Shown: piece by piece, positions 46,611 through 56,644 of the stretch
Layout of the letters: each line of letters opens with the position of its first letter
How positions within the stretch are numbered: the first letter of the stretch is position 1
Assembly (NCBI RefSeq): GCF_023734775.1
Contig: NZ_AP025732.1
Coordinates: 2,858,501 to 2,922,500, forward strand
Reading direction: 5' to 3'
DNA length: 64,000 nt
Origin: Nostoc cf. commune SO-36
GTDB taxonomy: Bacteria > Cyanobacteriota > Cyanobacteriia > Cyanobacteriales > Nostocaceae
Made by a program: the position numbers and the translations under genes
The notes under the pieces: model-generated
The model's database searches: none
What the model was told of the DNA's origin: nothing
The model's input: only the letters and a program-made list of their open reading frames with translations

Positions 46611-47510
46611 ATGTGGGACTACACCGATAAAGTATTAGAACTGTTTTACGATCCCAAGAATCAGGGAGAAATTGAAGAAACGGGCGAAGCTGGAGTTAAG
46701 GTTGCAACGGGCGAAATCGGTAGTATTGCTTGCGGCGATGCTCTGAGATTGCACCTGAAAGTGGAAGTAGAATCTGATAAGATTCTAGATGCTCGCTTTC
46801 AAACCTTTGGTTGTACTAGTGCGATCGCATCTTCTAGTGCATTAACTGAAATGGTCAAAGGTTTAACCTTAGATGAAGCTCTGAAAGTGTCCAATAAAGA
46901 CATTGCAGATTACCTTGGTGGTTTGCCAGAAGCAAAGATGCATTGCTCTGTCATGGGACAAGAAGCCCTAGAAGCCGCTATCTACAATTATCGTGGCATT
47001 CCTCTCGCTACCCACGATGATGATGATGAAGGTGCATTAGTTTGCAGTTGCTTTGGCATCAGCGAATCTAAAATTCGTCGCGTGATTCTAGAAAATCACC
47101 TCACGGATGCCGAACAAGTAACAAATTATGTAAAAGCTGGTGGCGGATGCGGTTCCTGTCTGGCGAACATTGATGATATTATTAGATCAGTTCAACAGGA
47201 ATACGCCTCACCTGCTCTCAACAATTACGGCGTAAAAGTTGCCACAGAAATTGTTACATCTAAGGAACGAGCGCTAACAAACGTCCAAAAGATTGCTCTA
47301 ATTCAAAAGGTTCTTGATGAAGAAGTCAGACCCGTACTCATTGCAGACGGGGGAGATGTAGAACTCTATGATGTAGAAGGCGATCGCGTTAAAGTTGTAC
47401 TGCAAGGTGCTTGCGGTTCCTGTTCTAGTAGTACAGCAACTCTAAAAATTGCGATCGAAGCCAGATTACAAGATCGTGTCAGCAAGAGCCTTGTAGTCGA
47501 AGCAGTTTAG
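46611..47510 (+). CDS. nifU: NifU iron-sulfur scaffold
   Basis: 299 residues, normal length and three-domain build. The N-terminal IscU-like domain has IACGDALRL, FQTFGCTSAIASSSALTEMV and KMHCSVMG cysteines. The central 2Fe-2S ferredoxin-like domain has VCSCFGISESKIRR ... GGGCGSCL. The C-terminal NfuA-like domain has GGDVELYDVEGDRVKVVLQGACGSCSSS. NifU assembles Fe-S clusters with NifS and hands them to NifH/NifDK. Intact here even though nifS is frameshifted. Confidence 0.97.
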   Translation: MWDYTDKVLELFYDPKNQGEIEETGEAGVKVATGEIGSIACGDALRLHLKVEVESDKILDARFQTFGCTSAIASSSALTEMVKGLTLDEALKVSNKDIADYLGGLPEAKMHCSVMGQEALEAAIYNYRGIPLATHDDDDEGALVCSCFGISESKIRRVILENHLTDAEQVTNYVKAGGGCGSCLANIDDIIRSVQQEYASPALNNYGVKVATEIVTSKERALTNVQKIALIQKVLDEEVRPVLIADGGDVELYDVEGDRVKVVLQGACGSCSSSTATLKIAIEARLQDRVSKSLVVEAV

Positions 47511-47732
47511 GAATTGCTGTAGGACTTAACGTATTCTACAAATACGCCCTAATATGCATTCAGCCAGGAACAAAAAGTAGGATTTGAACCATATAATTGT
47601 CTCCACATCAATGCTTCAATCCTACCGACAACCAATAGCTAAATTAGCTATGACGGCTAACAGCATATAGGCAAAAAGATTAAGCGCCTACTTGCAAATT
47701 TCATCATCCAACTCGCTTCAAAGGAACAGGAT
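47511..47732. other. nifU-glbN spacer
   Basis: 222 bases. AAAGGAACAGGAT just before the globin ATG gives a ribosome binding site. No RNA gene recognised. Confidence 0.4.
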
Positions 47733-48091
47733 ATGAGTACATTGTACGACAACATTGGTGGACAACCAGCTATTGAACAAGTAGTAGATGAACTCCACAA
47801 ACGCATTGCCGCCGACAGCCTCCTCAATCCCATTTTTGCTGGTACAGACATGGCAAAGCAACGCAATCATCTAGTTGCTTTCTTAGCTCAAATATTTGAA
47901 GGGCCAAAGCAATACGGCGGTCGTCCAATGGACAAAACCCACGCAGGAATGAACCTACAGCAACCACACTTCGATGCGATCGGCCAAGTCATCTCGGTGA
48001 AGCAATGGCTGTGCGTGGCGTGTCAGCAGATGACACCAAAGCTGCACTAGAACGCGTCACAAAAATGAAGGGCGCTATTTTGAACAAGTAA
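47733..48091 (+). CDS. glbN: Cyanoglobin (truncated haemoglobin) with two 1-base insertions
   Basis: Begins MSTLYDNIGGQPAIEQVVDELHKRI; FAGTDMAKQRNHLVAFLAQIF and KTHAGMNLQQPHFDAI are the TrHb1 blocks, with the proximal His region at QPHF. The intact frame runs on to 48050 with a non-family tail. Removing an extra G at ~47981 and an extra T at ~47987 restores AKHLGEAMAVRGVSADDTKAALERVTKMKGAIL and a stop at 48091, total 118 residues, the normal cyanoglobin length. In Nostoc commune glbN also lies between nifU and nifH and is thought to scavenge oxygen for respiration next to nitrogenase. Confidence 0.85.
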
Positions 48092-49335
<1,244 letters not shown>

Positions 49336-49485
49336 TTCGCTGCTAATAAATAACGCTTTAGCACAAGGAAAAAGGAAGAGTTTCATATCTTCCCTTTTAT
49401 CCTCTCCCTTCCATCTCCCCCCTAATCTTAGAGGGGACTCCTAGTCCCCCTATGTCCCGATCCTTACGAGTCACAGAGGCTAAAT

Positions 49486-50928
49486 ATGACACCTCCAGAA
49501 AATCAAAACATCATCGAAGAAAGAAAAGAACTAATTAAAGAAGTTCTAGAAGCTTACCCCGACAAAGCTAAGAAAAAACGGGAAAAGCACTTAAATGTAT
49601 ACGAAGAAGGTAAGTCTGACTGCGGCGTTAAGTCTAACGTTAAATCCCTTCCTGGGGTAATGACCGCTCGTGGTTGTGCTTACGCCGGTTCTAAAGGTGT
49701 GGTTTGGGGTCCTATTAAGGACATGATCCACATCAGCCACGGGCCTATTGGTTGCGGTTATTATTCTTGGGCTGGTCGTCGTAACTACTACATCGGCACC
49801 ACAGGTATTGACTCCTTTGGTACCATGGACTTCACCTCTGACTTCCAAGAAAGAGATATCGTTTTTGGTGGAGACAAGAAACTTACCAAGCTCATCCAAG
49901 AAATTGATGTACTTTTCCCCCTCAACCGTGGTGTTTCCATTCAATCAGAATGCCCCATCGGTCTAATTGGGGATGACATCGAAGCTGTTGCTCGGAAGAC
50001 ATCGAAAGAAATTGGCAAGCCAGTTGTACCTGTGCGTTGCGAAGGCTTCCGGGGTGTTTCCCAATCTTTGGGACACCACATTGCTAACGACATGATTCGT
50101 GACTGGGTTTTCACCAAATCCGACCAAGCCAAGAAAGACGGTACACTCAAGTTTGAAGATACCCCTTATGACGTAGCCGTTATCGGTGACTACAACATCG
50201 GTGGAGATGCTTGGGCTAGCCGCATCCTGTTAGAAGAAATCGGCTTGCGCGTAGTCGCTCAGTGGTCAGGTGATGGCACCCTCAACGAAATGTTGATGAC
50301 CCCCAATGTGAAGATGAACCTCATCCACTGTTACCGGTCGATGAACTACATCAGCCGTCACATGGAAGAAGCTTACGGTATACCCTGGTTAGAATACAAC
50401 TTCTTCGGCCCCACCAAGATTGCTGAATCTTTACGGGAAATCGCTTCCAAGTTTGACGAAACAATCCAAGCAAACGCTGAGAAAGTTATCGCCAAGTATC
50501 AGCCAACAATGGATGCGGTAGTTGCTAAGTATCGCCCCCGCTTGGAAGGTAAGACTGTCGCCATCATGGTTGGTGGTCTACGTCCTCGCCACGTTGTCCC
50601 AGCTTTCCTAGACTTGGGCATGAAGATGATAGGTACTGGTTATGAGTTCGCTCATAACGATGACTACAAACGTACTGCTGGCTACATCGAAAACGGCACC
50701 ATCGTTTATGACGACGTTACCGCTTACGAATTCGAGGAATTTATCAAAGCGCTGAAGCCTGATTTGGTAGCTTCTGGTGTGAAAGAGAAGTACGTCTTCC
50801 AAAAGATGGGTCTTCCTTTCCGTCAAATGCACTCTTGGGATTACTCCGAACCTAGCGATCGCTCCTCAACATCATATAATGCAAGGTTTTTTCGCGGCGG
50901 GAGAATAAAGAGCCTATTTCTAGCCTAA
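49486..50928 (+). CDS. nifD: Nitrogenase MoFe protein alpha chain, truncated by the nifD element
   Basis: NifD-like from [48 protein letters not shown] holds the P-cluster cysteine region and [10 protein letters not shown] ... [13 protein letters not shown] the FeMo-co Cys ligand region. The last nif-coded residues are MHSWDYS (His449 corresponds to the FeMo-co His442 ligand of Azotobacter). At 50838-50848 the sequence becomes the 11-bp excision repeat and then 27 foreign codons to TAG 50926-50928. About 40 native C-terminal residues are missing. Excision would restore the gene. Confidence 0.96.
   Translation: MTPPENQNIIEERKELIKEVLEAYPDKAKKKREKHLNVYEEGKSDCGVKSNVKSLPGVMTARGCAYAGSKGVVWGPIKDMIHISHGPIGCGYYSWAGRRNYYIGTTGIDSFGTMDFTSDFQERDIVFGGDKKLTKLIQEIDVLFPLNRGVSIQSECPIGLIGDDIEAVARKTSKEIGKPVVPVRCEGFRGVSQSLGHHIANDMIRDWVFTKSDQAKKDGTLKFEDTPYDVAVIGDYNIGGDAWASRILLEEIGLRVVAQWSGDGTLNEMLMTPNVKMNLIHCYRSMNYISRHMEEAYGIPWLEYNFFGPTKIAESLREIASKFDETIQANAEKVIAKYQPTMDAVVAKYRPRLEGKTVAIMVGGLRPRHVVPAFLDLGMKMIGTGYEFAHNDDYKRTAGYIENGTIVYDDVTAYEFEEFIKALKPDLVASGVKEKYVFQKMGLPFRQMHSWDYSEPSDRSSTSYNARFFRGGRIKSLFLA
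50838..50848. other. nifD-element attachment site (attL), GGATTACTCCG
   Basis: GGATTACTCCG matches the 11-bp direct repeat flanking the nifD element of Anabaena PCC 7120 (from memory). It sits at the exact codon region (WDYS) where that element is inserted. XisA-mediated recombination with a second copy, not in this window, would excise the DNA between. Confidence 0.92.
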
Positions 50929-51278
50929 ATGCAAGTTGCACGGTTATTTAGGAACAATCTGTTTTTATGCTTCAGACAGTATAACTCTTATGGAGTCTGG
51001 TTTTTAGGATTTGCTGGCATTTTGCTTAAATAATAACTGTAAAATGAAAGACTATTTTTAATAACGATTTTTTAGATTAAATGGTGCGATCGCTTTGAAG
51101 AGGAGGCAAGTTAGGCGATCGTGGATAGGGCGATGGGGGAGATGCGATAACCTCAGTTCGCAGGAGCAATAGCACTAACTACCTAACTTATGGCAAGTAA
51201 CTTCTTCTATCATTAGAAGTAATCACCTGTCTGGTGTAGTATGCATTATGAAGTTAAAAACAAATTTAAGGTCAAAAT
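50929..51278. other. Left interior edge of the nifD element, no gene
   Basis: 350 bases with scattered HIP1-like GCGATCGC sites and no frame longer than ~60 codons with coding character. The gene-poor edge fits an element boundary. Confidence 0.5.
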
Positions 51279-51698
51279 TTAGTAACGTGGATCGTAATCA
51301 TCTCTCCAATCCCCACCCAGATATAGACCGCCATACTCTAATGAGTCGCCATAATTCGTTACTGAAGAAATTTCATTAGAAAATGTAAATCCAAGCTTCT
51401 CTCGCCATTCTTCAAGCACTGTATATTCCATCTTTCCATCAAAGTACAACACCTTAGCTGCATCAAGAAAAGAGTTTACAAGTTGCTTATTAGTTGCTAA
51501 CGATATTTCTTGTGGGCGGTTCAATAATTGAAGTATAATGTCTGGAACTTGTATCAGTTTGTTAAACTGTGACTGATTTAGTCTAAATACTTGACTATTT
51601 ATTTGTAATTCATATTCATTATTTAAAATAGTAATTAATTCTCCTATCACTCCTGTATTTGGAGATGCAAAAAAATCGCCAACTTTAACTGAATTCAT
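51279..51698 (-). CDS. Hypothetical protein
   Basis: 139 residues, ATG 51698. An N-terminal beta-like part (VKVGDFFASPNTGVIGELITILNNEYELQIN) and an acidic tail rich in Tyr/Gly/Asp (SLEYGGLYLGGDWRDDYDPRY). No membrane segment, no recognised family. Low GC like its surroundings. Confidence 0.6.
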   Translation of the reverse strand: MNSVKVGDFFASPNTGVIGELITILNNEYELQINSQVFRLNQSQFNKLIQVPDIILQLLNRPQEISLATNKQLVNSFLDAAKVLYFDGKMEYTVLEEWREKLGFTFSNEISSVTNYGDSLEYGGLYLGGDWRDDYDPRY

Positions 51699-52062
51699 AA
51701 TATTTTGTTGACTACTGAGAGTTATAAAGATACTAGAGCTAAAAAAAGTGGCATTTATATAAAAGCTGCGTCAACTATAAAATTTAGTTGCTTTTGAAGT
51801 TCTATCAATTTTTGGTATTTCAGTATCGTTTAGCAAATGCATCTTTATAAAGATAATACCCAAAAAGTAGGCTTTTTGATCACTTAATTATACTGATTTT
51901 TTCTAGATATATATCAGTATTAGCAACTAGGTTAAATTAAGGTTTTTGGGCTTTTTGATGCTACCAGTAATTTTTTTATATTACCAATATCTTGCTATTT
52001 ACAAAATTTTTGACGACAAGTAGAGCGTTGTTGCGATGTCTGCGACGGGCTACGCCTACGCA
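51699..52062. other. AT-rich intergenic DNA
   Basis: 364 very AT-rich bases ending in a copy of the 29-bp dispersed repeat at 52033-52061. No gene seen. Confidence 0.4.
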
Positions 52063-52161
52063 TTAAACCGTCCACTCCTCAATTAACAATCCGGGTATCT
52101 TGCTGAAATCCCGATGATTGCGCGTTAATAAAACTAATTTACGAGATAGTGCGATCGCAGT
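52063..52161 (-). pseudogene. VapC (PIN-domain) C-terminal remnant, copy A
   Basis: Reads TAIALSRKLVLLTRNHRD then FSKIPGLLIEEWTV and a stop at 52063-52065, the classic C-terminus of a VapC toxin (the TRNxxDF motif carries a catalytic acid). No N-terminal two-thirds precedes it. Directly abuts the 29-bp repeat. Confidence 0.8.
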
Positions 52162-52198
52162 AAAAGAAGTAGAGTGTTGTTGCGATCGCCTTGAAATC

Positions 52199-52537
52199 CT
52201 AAACTCCACCTTCTAGCTCGTCTAGGTCATTTATTGTCAGTGGTGCTTGAGCAGTATGACGCACATACAACACATAAACTGTGGTATCTCGAATTGCAAA
52301 AAGCACTCGATATACATTTTTGACTTTCCCATAAAGGAGTTGGCGTACTTCTTCTGGGAAAATCTCATGTTCGACTGCTAAGGTACAGCGTTGAGGCTTC
52401 TCTTGTAGCGTAGCAATCGCATTCATCAATCCTCGAAACCAGCGATCCGCAAATTCAGGATTTTGCTCTCGATACCAGCGATATGCTTGCTCAATCTGAG
52501 CTTCCGCAATTGGGGTAATCTCAACTTGAAATGCCAT
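52199..52537 (-). CDS. RelE/ParE-family toxin
   Basis: 112 residues from ATG 52537 (MAFQVEITPIAEAQIEQAYRWYREQNPEFADRWFRGL); an upstream frame start at 52624 lies inside the antitoxin gene and adds unrelated residues. The later strand-turn VEHEIFPEEVRQLLYGKVKNVYRVLFAIRDTTVYVLYVRHTAQ fits the RelE/ParE beta-sheet. Acts on ribosomal mRNA (RelE) or gyrase (ParE). It overlaps the antitoxin by 17 bases in the normal antitoxin-first order. Confidence 0.85.
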   Translation of the reverse strand: MAFQVEITPIAEAQIEQAYRWYREQNPEFADRWFRGLMNAIATLQEKPQRCTLAVEHEIFPEEVRQLLYGKVKNVYRVLFAIRDTTVYVLYVRHTAQAPLTINDLDELEGGV

Positions 52538-52793
52538 ACTTTTGCTGCATTTCTTGAACGAAATCCCCAATAGGGCGAGTTTGACCAGCGTTGAGTTCCT
52601 CAAAGCCTTGTCCAATACCTGCAATTGTCTCTAACTGATCAATCAATTGGCGTAGTTTAGTTGGATCGATTTTGCTAGGATTGAGAAAGGTTACGAGAAC
52701 TTGGGAGCGATCGCTAATATCTTGCGGTAGCTCAGTTAGCTGAATTTGCCCATCCTGATAAATGCCTTCGATGGTTCTGATCATAAGTTGCAT
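52521..52793 (-). CDS. Antitoxin partner of the RelE/ParE toxin
   Basis: 90 residues (ATG 52793; a second ATG at 52784 gives MIRTIEGIYQDGQIQLTELP). The beta-rich N-terminus (IRTIEGIYQDGQIQLTELPQDISDRSQVLVTF) is a common antitoxin N-terminal type in cyanobacteria (related to AF2212/DUF104-like), and the C-terminal helix (EELNAGQTRPIGDFVQEMQQKYG) would bind the toxin. Directly upstream of and overlapping the toxin. Confidence 0.8.
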   Translation of the reverse strand: MQLMIRTIEGIYQDGQIQLTELPQDISDRSQVLVTFLNPSKIDPTKLRQLIDQLETIAGIGQGFEELNAGQTRPIGDFVQEMQQKYGISS

Positions 52794-53040
52794 CTAGGTT
52801 GGTATTTCCTTAATTCTACCAACTAGCGTTAGAGAACTGTCACACCTGAAATTGTAAATTAGAGTAGGGGGTAGCAACTCCCTCAAGCCTAATTAAAAAT
52901 GATTTAATTGCTTTTATGAGCGATAGCCTTTAAAGATTATCTGTGAGATAGACAAGAAGTAGACCATTGTTGCGATCGCCCTGACTCGACAATAAACTAG
53001 GCGATGTCTACGACGGGCTGTTCGGTGTCGCATTCAACCG
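52794..53040. other. Intergenic DNA with 29-bp repeat copy
   Basis: No gene. GCGATGTCTACGACGGGCTG at 53001-53020 is a partial copy of the dispersed repeat next to the VapC tail copy B. Confidence 0.5.
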
Positions 53041-53118
53041 TCCAATCCTCAGTACTTAGCCCAAATCCCGATGGTTGCGCGTTAGTGAAACTAATTTACG
53101 GGATAGTGCGATCGCAGT
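53041..53118 (-). pseudogene. VapC C-terminal remnant, copy B (degraded)
   Basis: Reads TAIALSRKLVSLTRNHRDLG then an in-frame TAA where copies A, C and D read on to PGLLIE; the last ~30 bases are shifted (GAGGATTGGACGG still visible in another frame). The most decayed of the four tails. Confidence 0.72.
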
Positions 53119-53192
53119 AACACTACACTTCGTTGCACCGAGATGTGAAGCTGTTTTAGACTTAGAAAGATTCTATGTAGTTTATAATCACC

Positions 53193-53465
53193 ATGAGCTA
53201 TCACGACATTATTACAATTGAACCGGACAAGCGAGGTGGTAAGCCTTGTATTAGAAGGATGCGAATCACCGTGTACGATGTTCTCGGCTGGTTAGCAGCT
53301 GGTATGTCTCATGGAGAGATATTAGACGATTTCCCTGAATTAACAGAAGAAGATATTAGGGCAAGTCTAGAGTTTGCTGCTGATCGTGAACATCGTTTAG
53401 TTGCTTCTCTACAAAACGCTACGCATAGCTTGCTTCCCCCCAGGGATACGGTAGGTGGTGTTTGA
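53193..53465 (+). CDS. DUF433 antitoxin with repeat-derived C-terminus
   Basis: 90 residues. DUF433 pattern: ITIEPDKRGGKPCIRRMRITVYDVLGWLAAGMSHGEILDDFPELTEEDIRASLEFAADREHRL. DUF433 proteins are antitoxin-like, often beside DUF5615 PIN-like toxins, as here. The last ~18 residues (QNATHSLLPPRDTVGGV) are encoded by a dispersed repeat (CTACGCATAGCTTGCTTCC) that has replaced the native tail. It overlaps the toxin start by four bases. Confidence 0.87.
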   Translation: MSYHDIITIEPDKRGGKPCIRRMRITVYDVLGWLAAGMSHGEILDDFPELTEEDIRASLEFAADREHRLVASLQNATHSLLPPRDTVGGV

Positions 53466-53784
53466 AGCTGCTTTTTGATCAAAATTTGAGTCGCAAGCTG
53501 GTAACTCAATTAGCAGACGTTTTCCCTGATTCCAGTCACGTTCAGTTTCATGGGCTGGAAGTGAAGACTGATACTGAAATATGGGAATTTGCTAAAACTA
53601 ATGACTTTTGCATCGTAACTCAAGATGTAGACTTAGCCGCTTGTACGGTTCTCCGCCTAAAGTTGTATAGCTACGTTGCGGAAATGCACCAACAAAACAA
53701 GTTGAATCTCTACTTCGTTCTGGCGTAGAGGTAATTCAAAAATTACTCAATAATCCAAGTTTGCATTGTCTAGAATTGTACTAA
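53462..53784 (+). pseudogene. DUF5615 PIN-like toxin, frameshift plus nonsense
   Basis: Starts at TTG 53462: MKLLFDQNLSRKLVTQLADVFPDSSHVQFHGLEVKTDTEIWEFAKTNDFCIVTQDVDLA. One base is missing at ~53632 (GCCGCTTG where GCCGACTTG is expected); the restored frame reads DLYGSPPKVV, then TAG (W to stop) and LRCGNAPTKQVESLLRSGVEVIQKLLNN to TAA at 53782-53784. The toxin is thus likely dead while its antitoxin is largely kept. Full length would be ~107 residues. Confidence 0.85.
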
Positions 53785-54000
53785 GCCTTTCCTTTTGAGG
53801 GATTCTGTACTGAGATGCACAAAAAGTAGACCGTTGGTGTTATGTCTACGACGGGCAGCTCTTGGAGACGTTACGCGTTAAGCGAAGCTTTTACGCCTAC
53901 GCATTCTTCGGCAACCAGGTTGCGATCGCGTACCCGCCATGAACCGGTGGCGATCGCGTGATGAGGGGATGCGATGTCTACGACGGGCTGCGCCTACGCA
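53785..54000. other. Repeat-filled spacer
   Basis: Copies of the 29-bp repeat at ~53843 and 53971-53999 and several HIP1 sites; no gene. Confidence 0.6.
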
Positions 54001-54093
54001 TTAAACTGTCCAATCTTCTATTAACAATCCGGCTACTTTGCTAAAATCCCGATGATTGCGCGTTAATAAAACTAATTTACGAGATAGTGCGAT
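54001..54093 (-). pseudogene. VapC C-terminal remnant, copy C
   Basis: Reads IALSRKLVLLTRNHRDFSKV then AGLLIEDWTV and TAA at 54001-54003. Just upstream (54101-54120) a partial 29-bp repeat interrupts the AIA segment. Confidence 0.8.
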
Positions 54094-54178
54094 CACTCAA
54101 TAGCCCGTCGTAGACATCGCAGTAACATTCTCAATCATCCTACGGTGATAGATTTGAAAACTTGATTAGCGATCGCTT

Positions 54179-54379
54179 CTATGGTTCGGCTTCAAAACCT
54201 TGTTGTAGTGAGGATTCTAAAACTTTTGTATGCTGCTCTTTGTAATGAATAAGATGGGGATATTGCTTCTGAAGTTCAATGTAGTAATTCACCAATTTAT
54301 CAGGATTATGTCCATTTTCCTGAGATATTATGTGGCGAATTTTACGTATTTGGTTGATTGCTTCATCATTCTTCGTCAT
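54179..54379 (-). CDS. Small protein downstream of a PIN toxin, likely antitoxin
   Basis: 66 residues: MTKNDEAINQIRKIRHIISQENGHNPDKLVNYYIELQKQYPHLI. Hydrophilic, helical; this kind of protein follows cyanobacterial PIN-domain genes of the VYIETSIPSFYY type. ATG overlaps the PIN gene end by 14 bases. Function inferred from coupling only. Confidence 0.7.
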   Translation of the reverse strand: MTKNDEAINQIRKIRHIISQENGHNPDKLVNYYIELQKQYPHLIHYKEQHTKVLESSLQQGFEAEP

Positions 54380-54851
54380 TTTGCGCTCCTATTAACTCTA
54401 ATGGCGTAACTAGTGTTGGAACGTATAACCCCAGCATAACGTTTAGCCGTCGAATATGCCCAAACTTGTTGGCATTTGCCAAGTGGCGACAATTCCAAGT
54501 CAATAGAAAATCACATTTATGATACGAAGCCAGGGCAAGATGTAGTGCATCTCCAAGCGGATCGCTGGGCATCAGATGTTGCTGAATATACACTTTAACG
54601 ATCTCAGCAACCACAGATTCAATCGGGACAAATAACAAGCCACTAATCAGTTTTATTGCCTCGCTCTTTCCAGGAAAGTTACCTCAATTGAGTTCATCCA
54701 ACACTGCAAGACTAGTTACAAGCACATAGTTGTCACTTGCATGGCTCCACCATTCCCGTGTCCAGTCCCGCCGTGCCACCATATCAGGTTCAGTACGTGC
54801 CTCGTAATAAAAACTGGGAATGGAGGTTTCAATGTAAACTTTTGGTTTCAT
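54366..54851 (-). pseudogene. PIN-domain (VapC-type) toxin with one in-frame stop
   Basis: From ATG 54851: MKPKVYIETSIPSFYYEART ... VLVTSLAVLDELN, then TGA at 54684-54686, then without any frame change GNFPGKSEAIKLISGLLFVPI ... DALHLALASYHKCDFLLTWNCRHLANANK ... to 54366. Apart from the single stop (CGA to TGA fits) it is a complete PIN protein of about 160 residues with the acidic residues ET, DALH and TWNCRH in place. As sequenced, the toxin is off. Confidence 0.85.
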
Positions 54852-54869
54852 TGCGGTAAGAAGTGACAT

Positions 54870-55020
54870 AAATGAACGGCTTGACTATCTTTGTTAATGA
54901 CTGATATTGCAGTATTATTGTGTTTGATTTAACACCTAAGCGATATCTACGGCGGGCTGTTCGGTATCGCCCTAACTCGACAACAAATTAAGCGATGTCT
55001 ACAAGGGCTGCGCCTACGCA
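54870..55020. other. Repeat-filled spacer
   Basis: Partial 29-bp repeats at 54939-54958 and 54992-55019; no gene. Confidence 0.55.
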
Positions 55021-55107
55021 TTAAACCGTCCAATCCTCAATTAAGAATCCGGGTACTTTGCCTAAATCCCGATGATTGCGTGTTAATAAAACTGATTTAC
55101 GAGATGG
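55021..55107 (-). pseudogene. VapC C-terminal remnant, copy D
   Basis: Reads PSRKSVLLTRNHRDLGKVPG then FLIEDWTV and TAA at 55021-55023. A full 29-bp repeat (55109-55137) is fused directly to its 5' side and another (54992-55019) to its 3' side, so this tail is boxed in by inverted repeat copies. Confidence 0.8.
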
Positions 55108-55171
55108 TGCGTAGGCGCAGCCCGTCGTAGACATCGCAATCATGCGTCAACGAAATTTAAGCACATAATAA

Positions 55172-55555
55172 TTAGGTGTATGGCTTCAAATAGCAACGCT
55201 CACGTCGGCTCAAATGATCAGCTAGTTCTGTGAGCCTATTTTGTATATCGTTTGGTAAACTGTCAAACTGATTTGGAAACTCCATTAGAGTCAGAAATCG
55301 CTTGCATAGCTTCATACTTTGACGGCACTCATATTTGATTTTTTTGACTTCAACTAATGCTTCAAAAGTTAATGACTCACTTAAAATTAGTGTACTTATG
55401 TAAAGGGCAAAAAACGCAGCCTGCAAAGTGTTTGAGGCTTGCCAATAGGAATAATGTATGTCATCATCCTCTCGATAATTGCCAGAAGCAACCATATTAG
55501 GGTGAGTATGCTCACTCAGGAATGGAAACATGATTGTATGATCTGTGTTAGTCAT
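55172..55555 (-). CDS. Hypothetical protein
   Basis: 127 residues, ATG 55555: MTNTDHTIMFPFLSEHTHPN ... SYWQASNTLQAAFFALYISTLILSESLTFEALVEVKK ... LADHLSRRERCYLKPYT. A central segment (LQAAFFALYISTLIL) is moderately hydrophobic; the rest is helical and charged. Family not recognised. Confidence 0.6.
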   Translation of the reverse strand: MTNTDHTIMFPFLSEHTHPNMVASGNYREDDDIHYSYWQASNTLQAAFFALYISTLILSESLTFEALVEVKKIKYECRQSMKLCKRFLTLMEFPNQFDSLPNDIQNRLTELADHLSRRERCYLKPYT

Positions 55556-55720
55556 TAGGTCTAACTTAAAAAGTGTCGCAAGAAGAATTTATTATCAAAA
55601 TTCTGATTCTCTACAAGAGTCGGTGTTTATGCAAGACCCATAGATAAAATTCCACATACCTTTCGACTTCTCCCTATATTTAATCATTAGCGAGAAGTTG
55701 CAACACAACAATGATGTTGC

Positions 55721-56644
55721 TTAATACACTTGAGGGACAAAAAATTGCTCATTGCGGGGGGCGCGAACATAATCTTCAGCCACAGGTCTAGATGGAAGGT
55801 CTAAGGGAGGAGGTGTCATGTCTTCGTAAGGAACTTTGCTCAACAAATGATGAATGCAGTTGAGCCGCGCCCGTCTTTTATCATCTGCTTCAATGGTAAA
55901 CCAGGGGGCTTCGGGAATATTCGTGTAAGCAAACATGGTATCTTTGGCTTTGGAATATTCTACCCAGCGATCGCGTGATTCCAAATCCATTGGGCTGAGT
56001 TTCCAGCGCCTTGCTGGATCGTGACTGCGAGAAAGAAAGCGTTTTTCTTGTTCATCATCGCTGACAGAGAACCAGTATTTGATTAAAACAATGCCCGATC
56101 GCACCAGCATTCGTTCAAATTCCGGGCAAGATTGCATGAATTCTTCATATTCTGCTTCAGTACAAAAGCCCATCACCCGTTCAACTCCGGCTCGGTTGTA
56201 CCAACTGCGATCGAAAAGGACAATTTCGCCGGCTGTGGGAAGATGTTGCACGTAACGCTGAAAATACCACTGAGTTTTCTCGCGATCGGAGGGGGTTCCC
56301 AGAGCAACGACACGACAGCCACGAGGATTGAGTGGATCGGCAATGCGTTTAATTACTCCTCCTTTACCGGCAGCATCGCGCCCTTCAAATATGACGACAA
56401 CCCGATAGCCAGTGTGCTTAATCCAGTATTGCATTTTGACTAGCTCAATCTGGAGTTGCTCTAGTTCAGTTTCAAAAGTCTTTTTGGGAATTTTCTTGGC
56501 AAAAGCTTCTGTGCTACCATCAAACATCCGTTTGGATTTTTTAGATTTTTTCTTGTCTTTTGCCTTTACTAGCTTTTCTACTAAGTTTGTAGCGGGTTGA
56601 ACTAGACCATTATGTTGTTGGTTTTCAACTTCATCAATTGACAT
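55721..56644 (-). CDS. ppk2: Polyphosphate kinase 2 (PPK2 family)
   Basis: 307 residues. Walker A FEGRDAAGKGGVIKR at ~residue 88, Walker B region EIVLFDRSWYNRAGVERVMGF, and the lid SRSHDPARRWKLSPMDLESR, all diagnostic for class I PPK2. A Lys/Ser-rich N-terminus precedes. It moves phosphate between polyphosphate and nucleoside diphosphates in the cytoplasm, preferring polyP-driven GTP/ATP formation in studied enzymes. Lone gene within the presumed nifD element. Confidence 0.94.
   Translation of the reverse strand: MSIDEVENQQHNGLVQPATNLVEKLVKAKDKKKSKKSKRMFDGSTEAFAKKIPKKTFETELEQLQIELVKMQYWIKHTGYRVVVIFEGRDAAGKGGVIKRIADPLNPRGCRVVALGTPSDREKTQWYFQRYVQHLPTAGEIVLFDRSWYNRAGVERVMGFCTEAEYEEFMQSCPEFERMLVRSGIVLIKYWFSVSDDEQEKRFLSRSHDPARRWKLSPMDLESRDRWVEYSKAKDTMFAYTNIPEAPWFTIEADDKRRARLNCIHHLLSKVPYEDMTPPPLDLPSRPVAEDYVRAPRNEQFFVPQVY

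Noticed and set aside
47560..47600. tRNA-like GGATTTGAACC segment
   Set aside because: The T-loop-like motif is not accompanied by an acceptor stem or anticodon arm on either strand.
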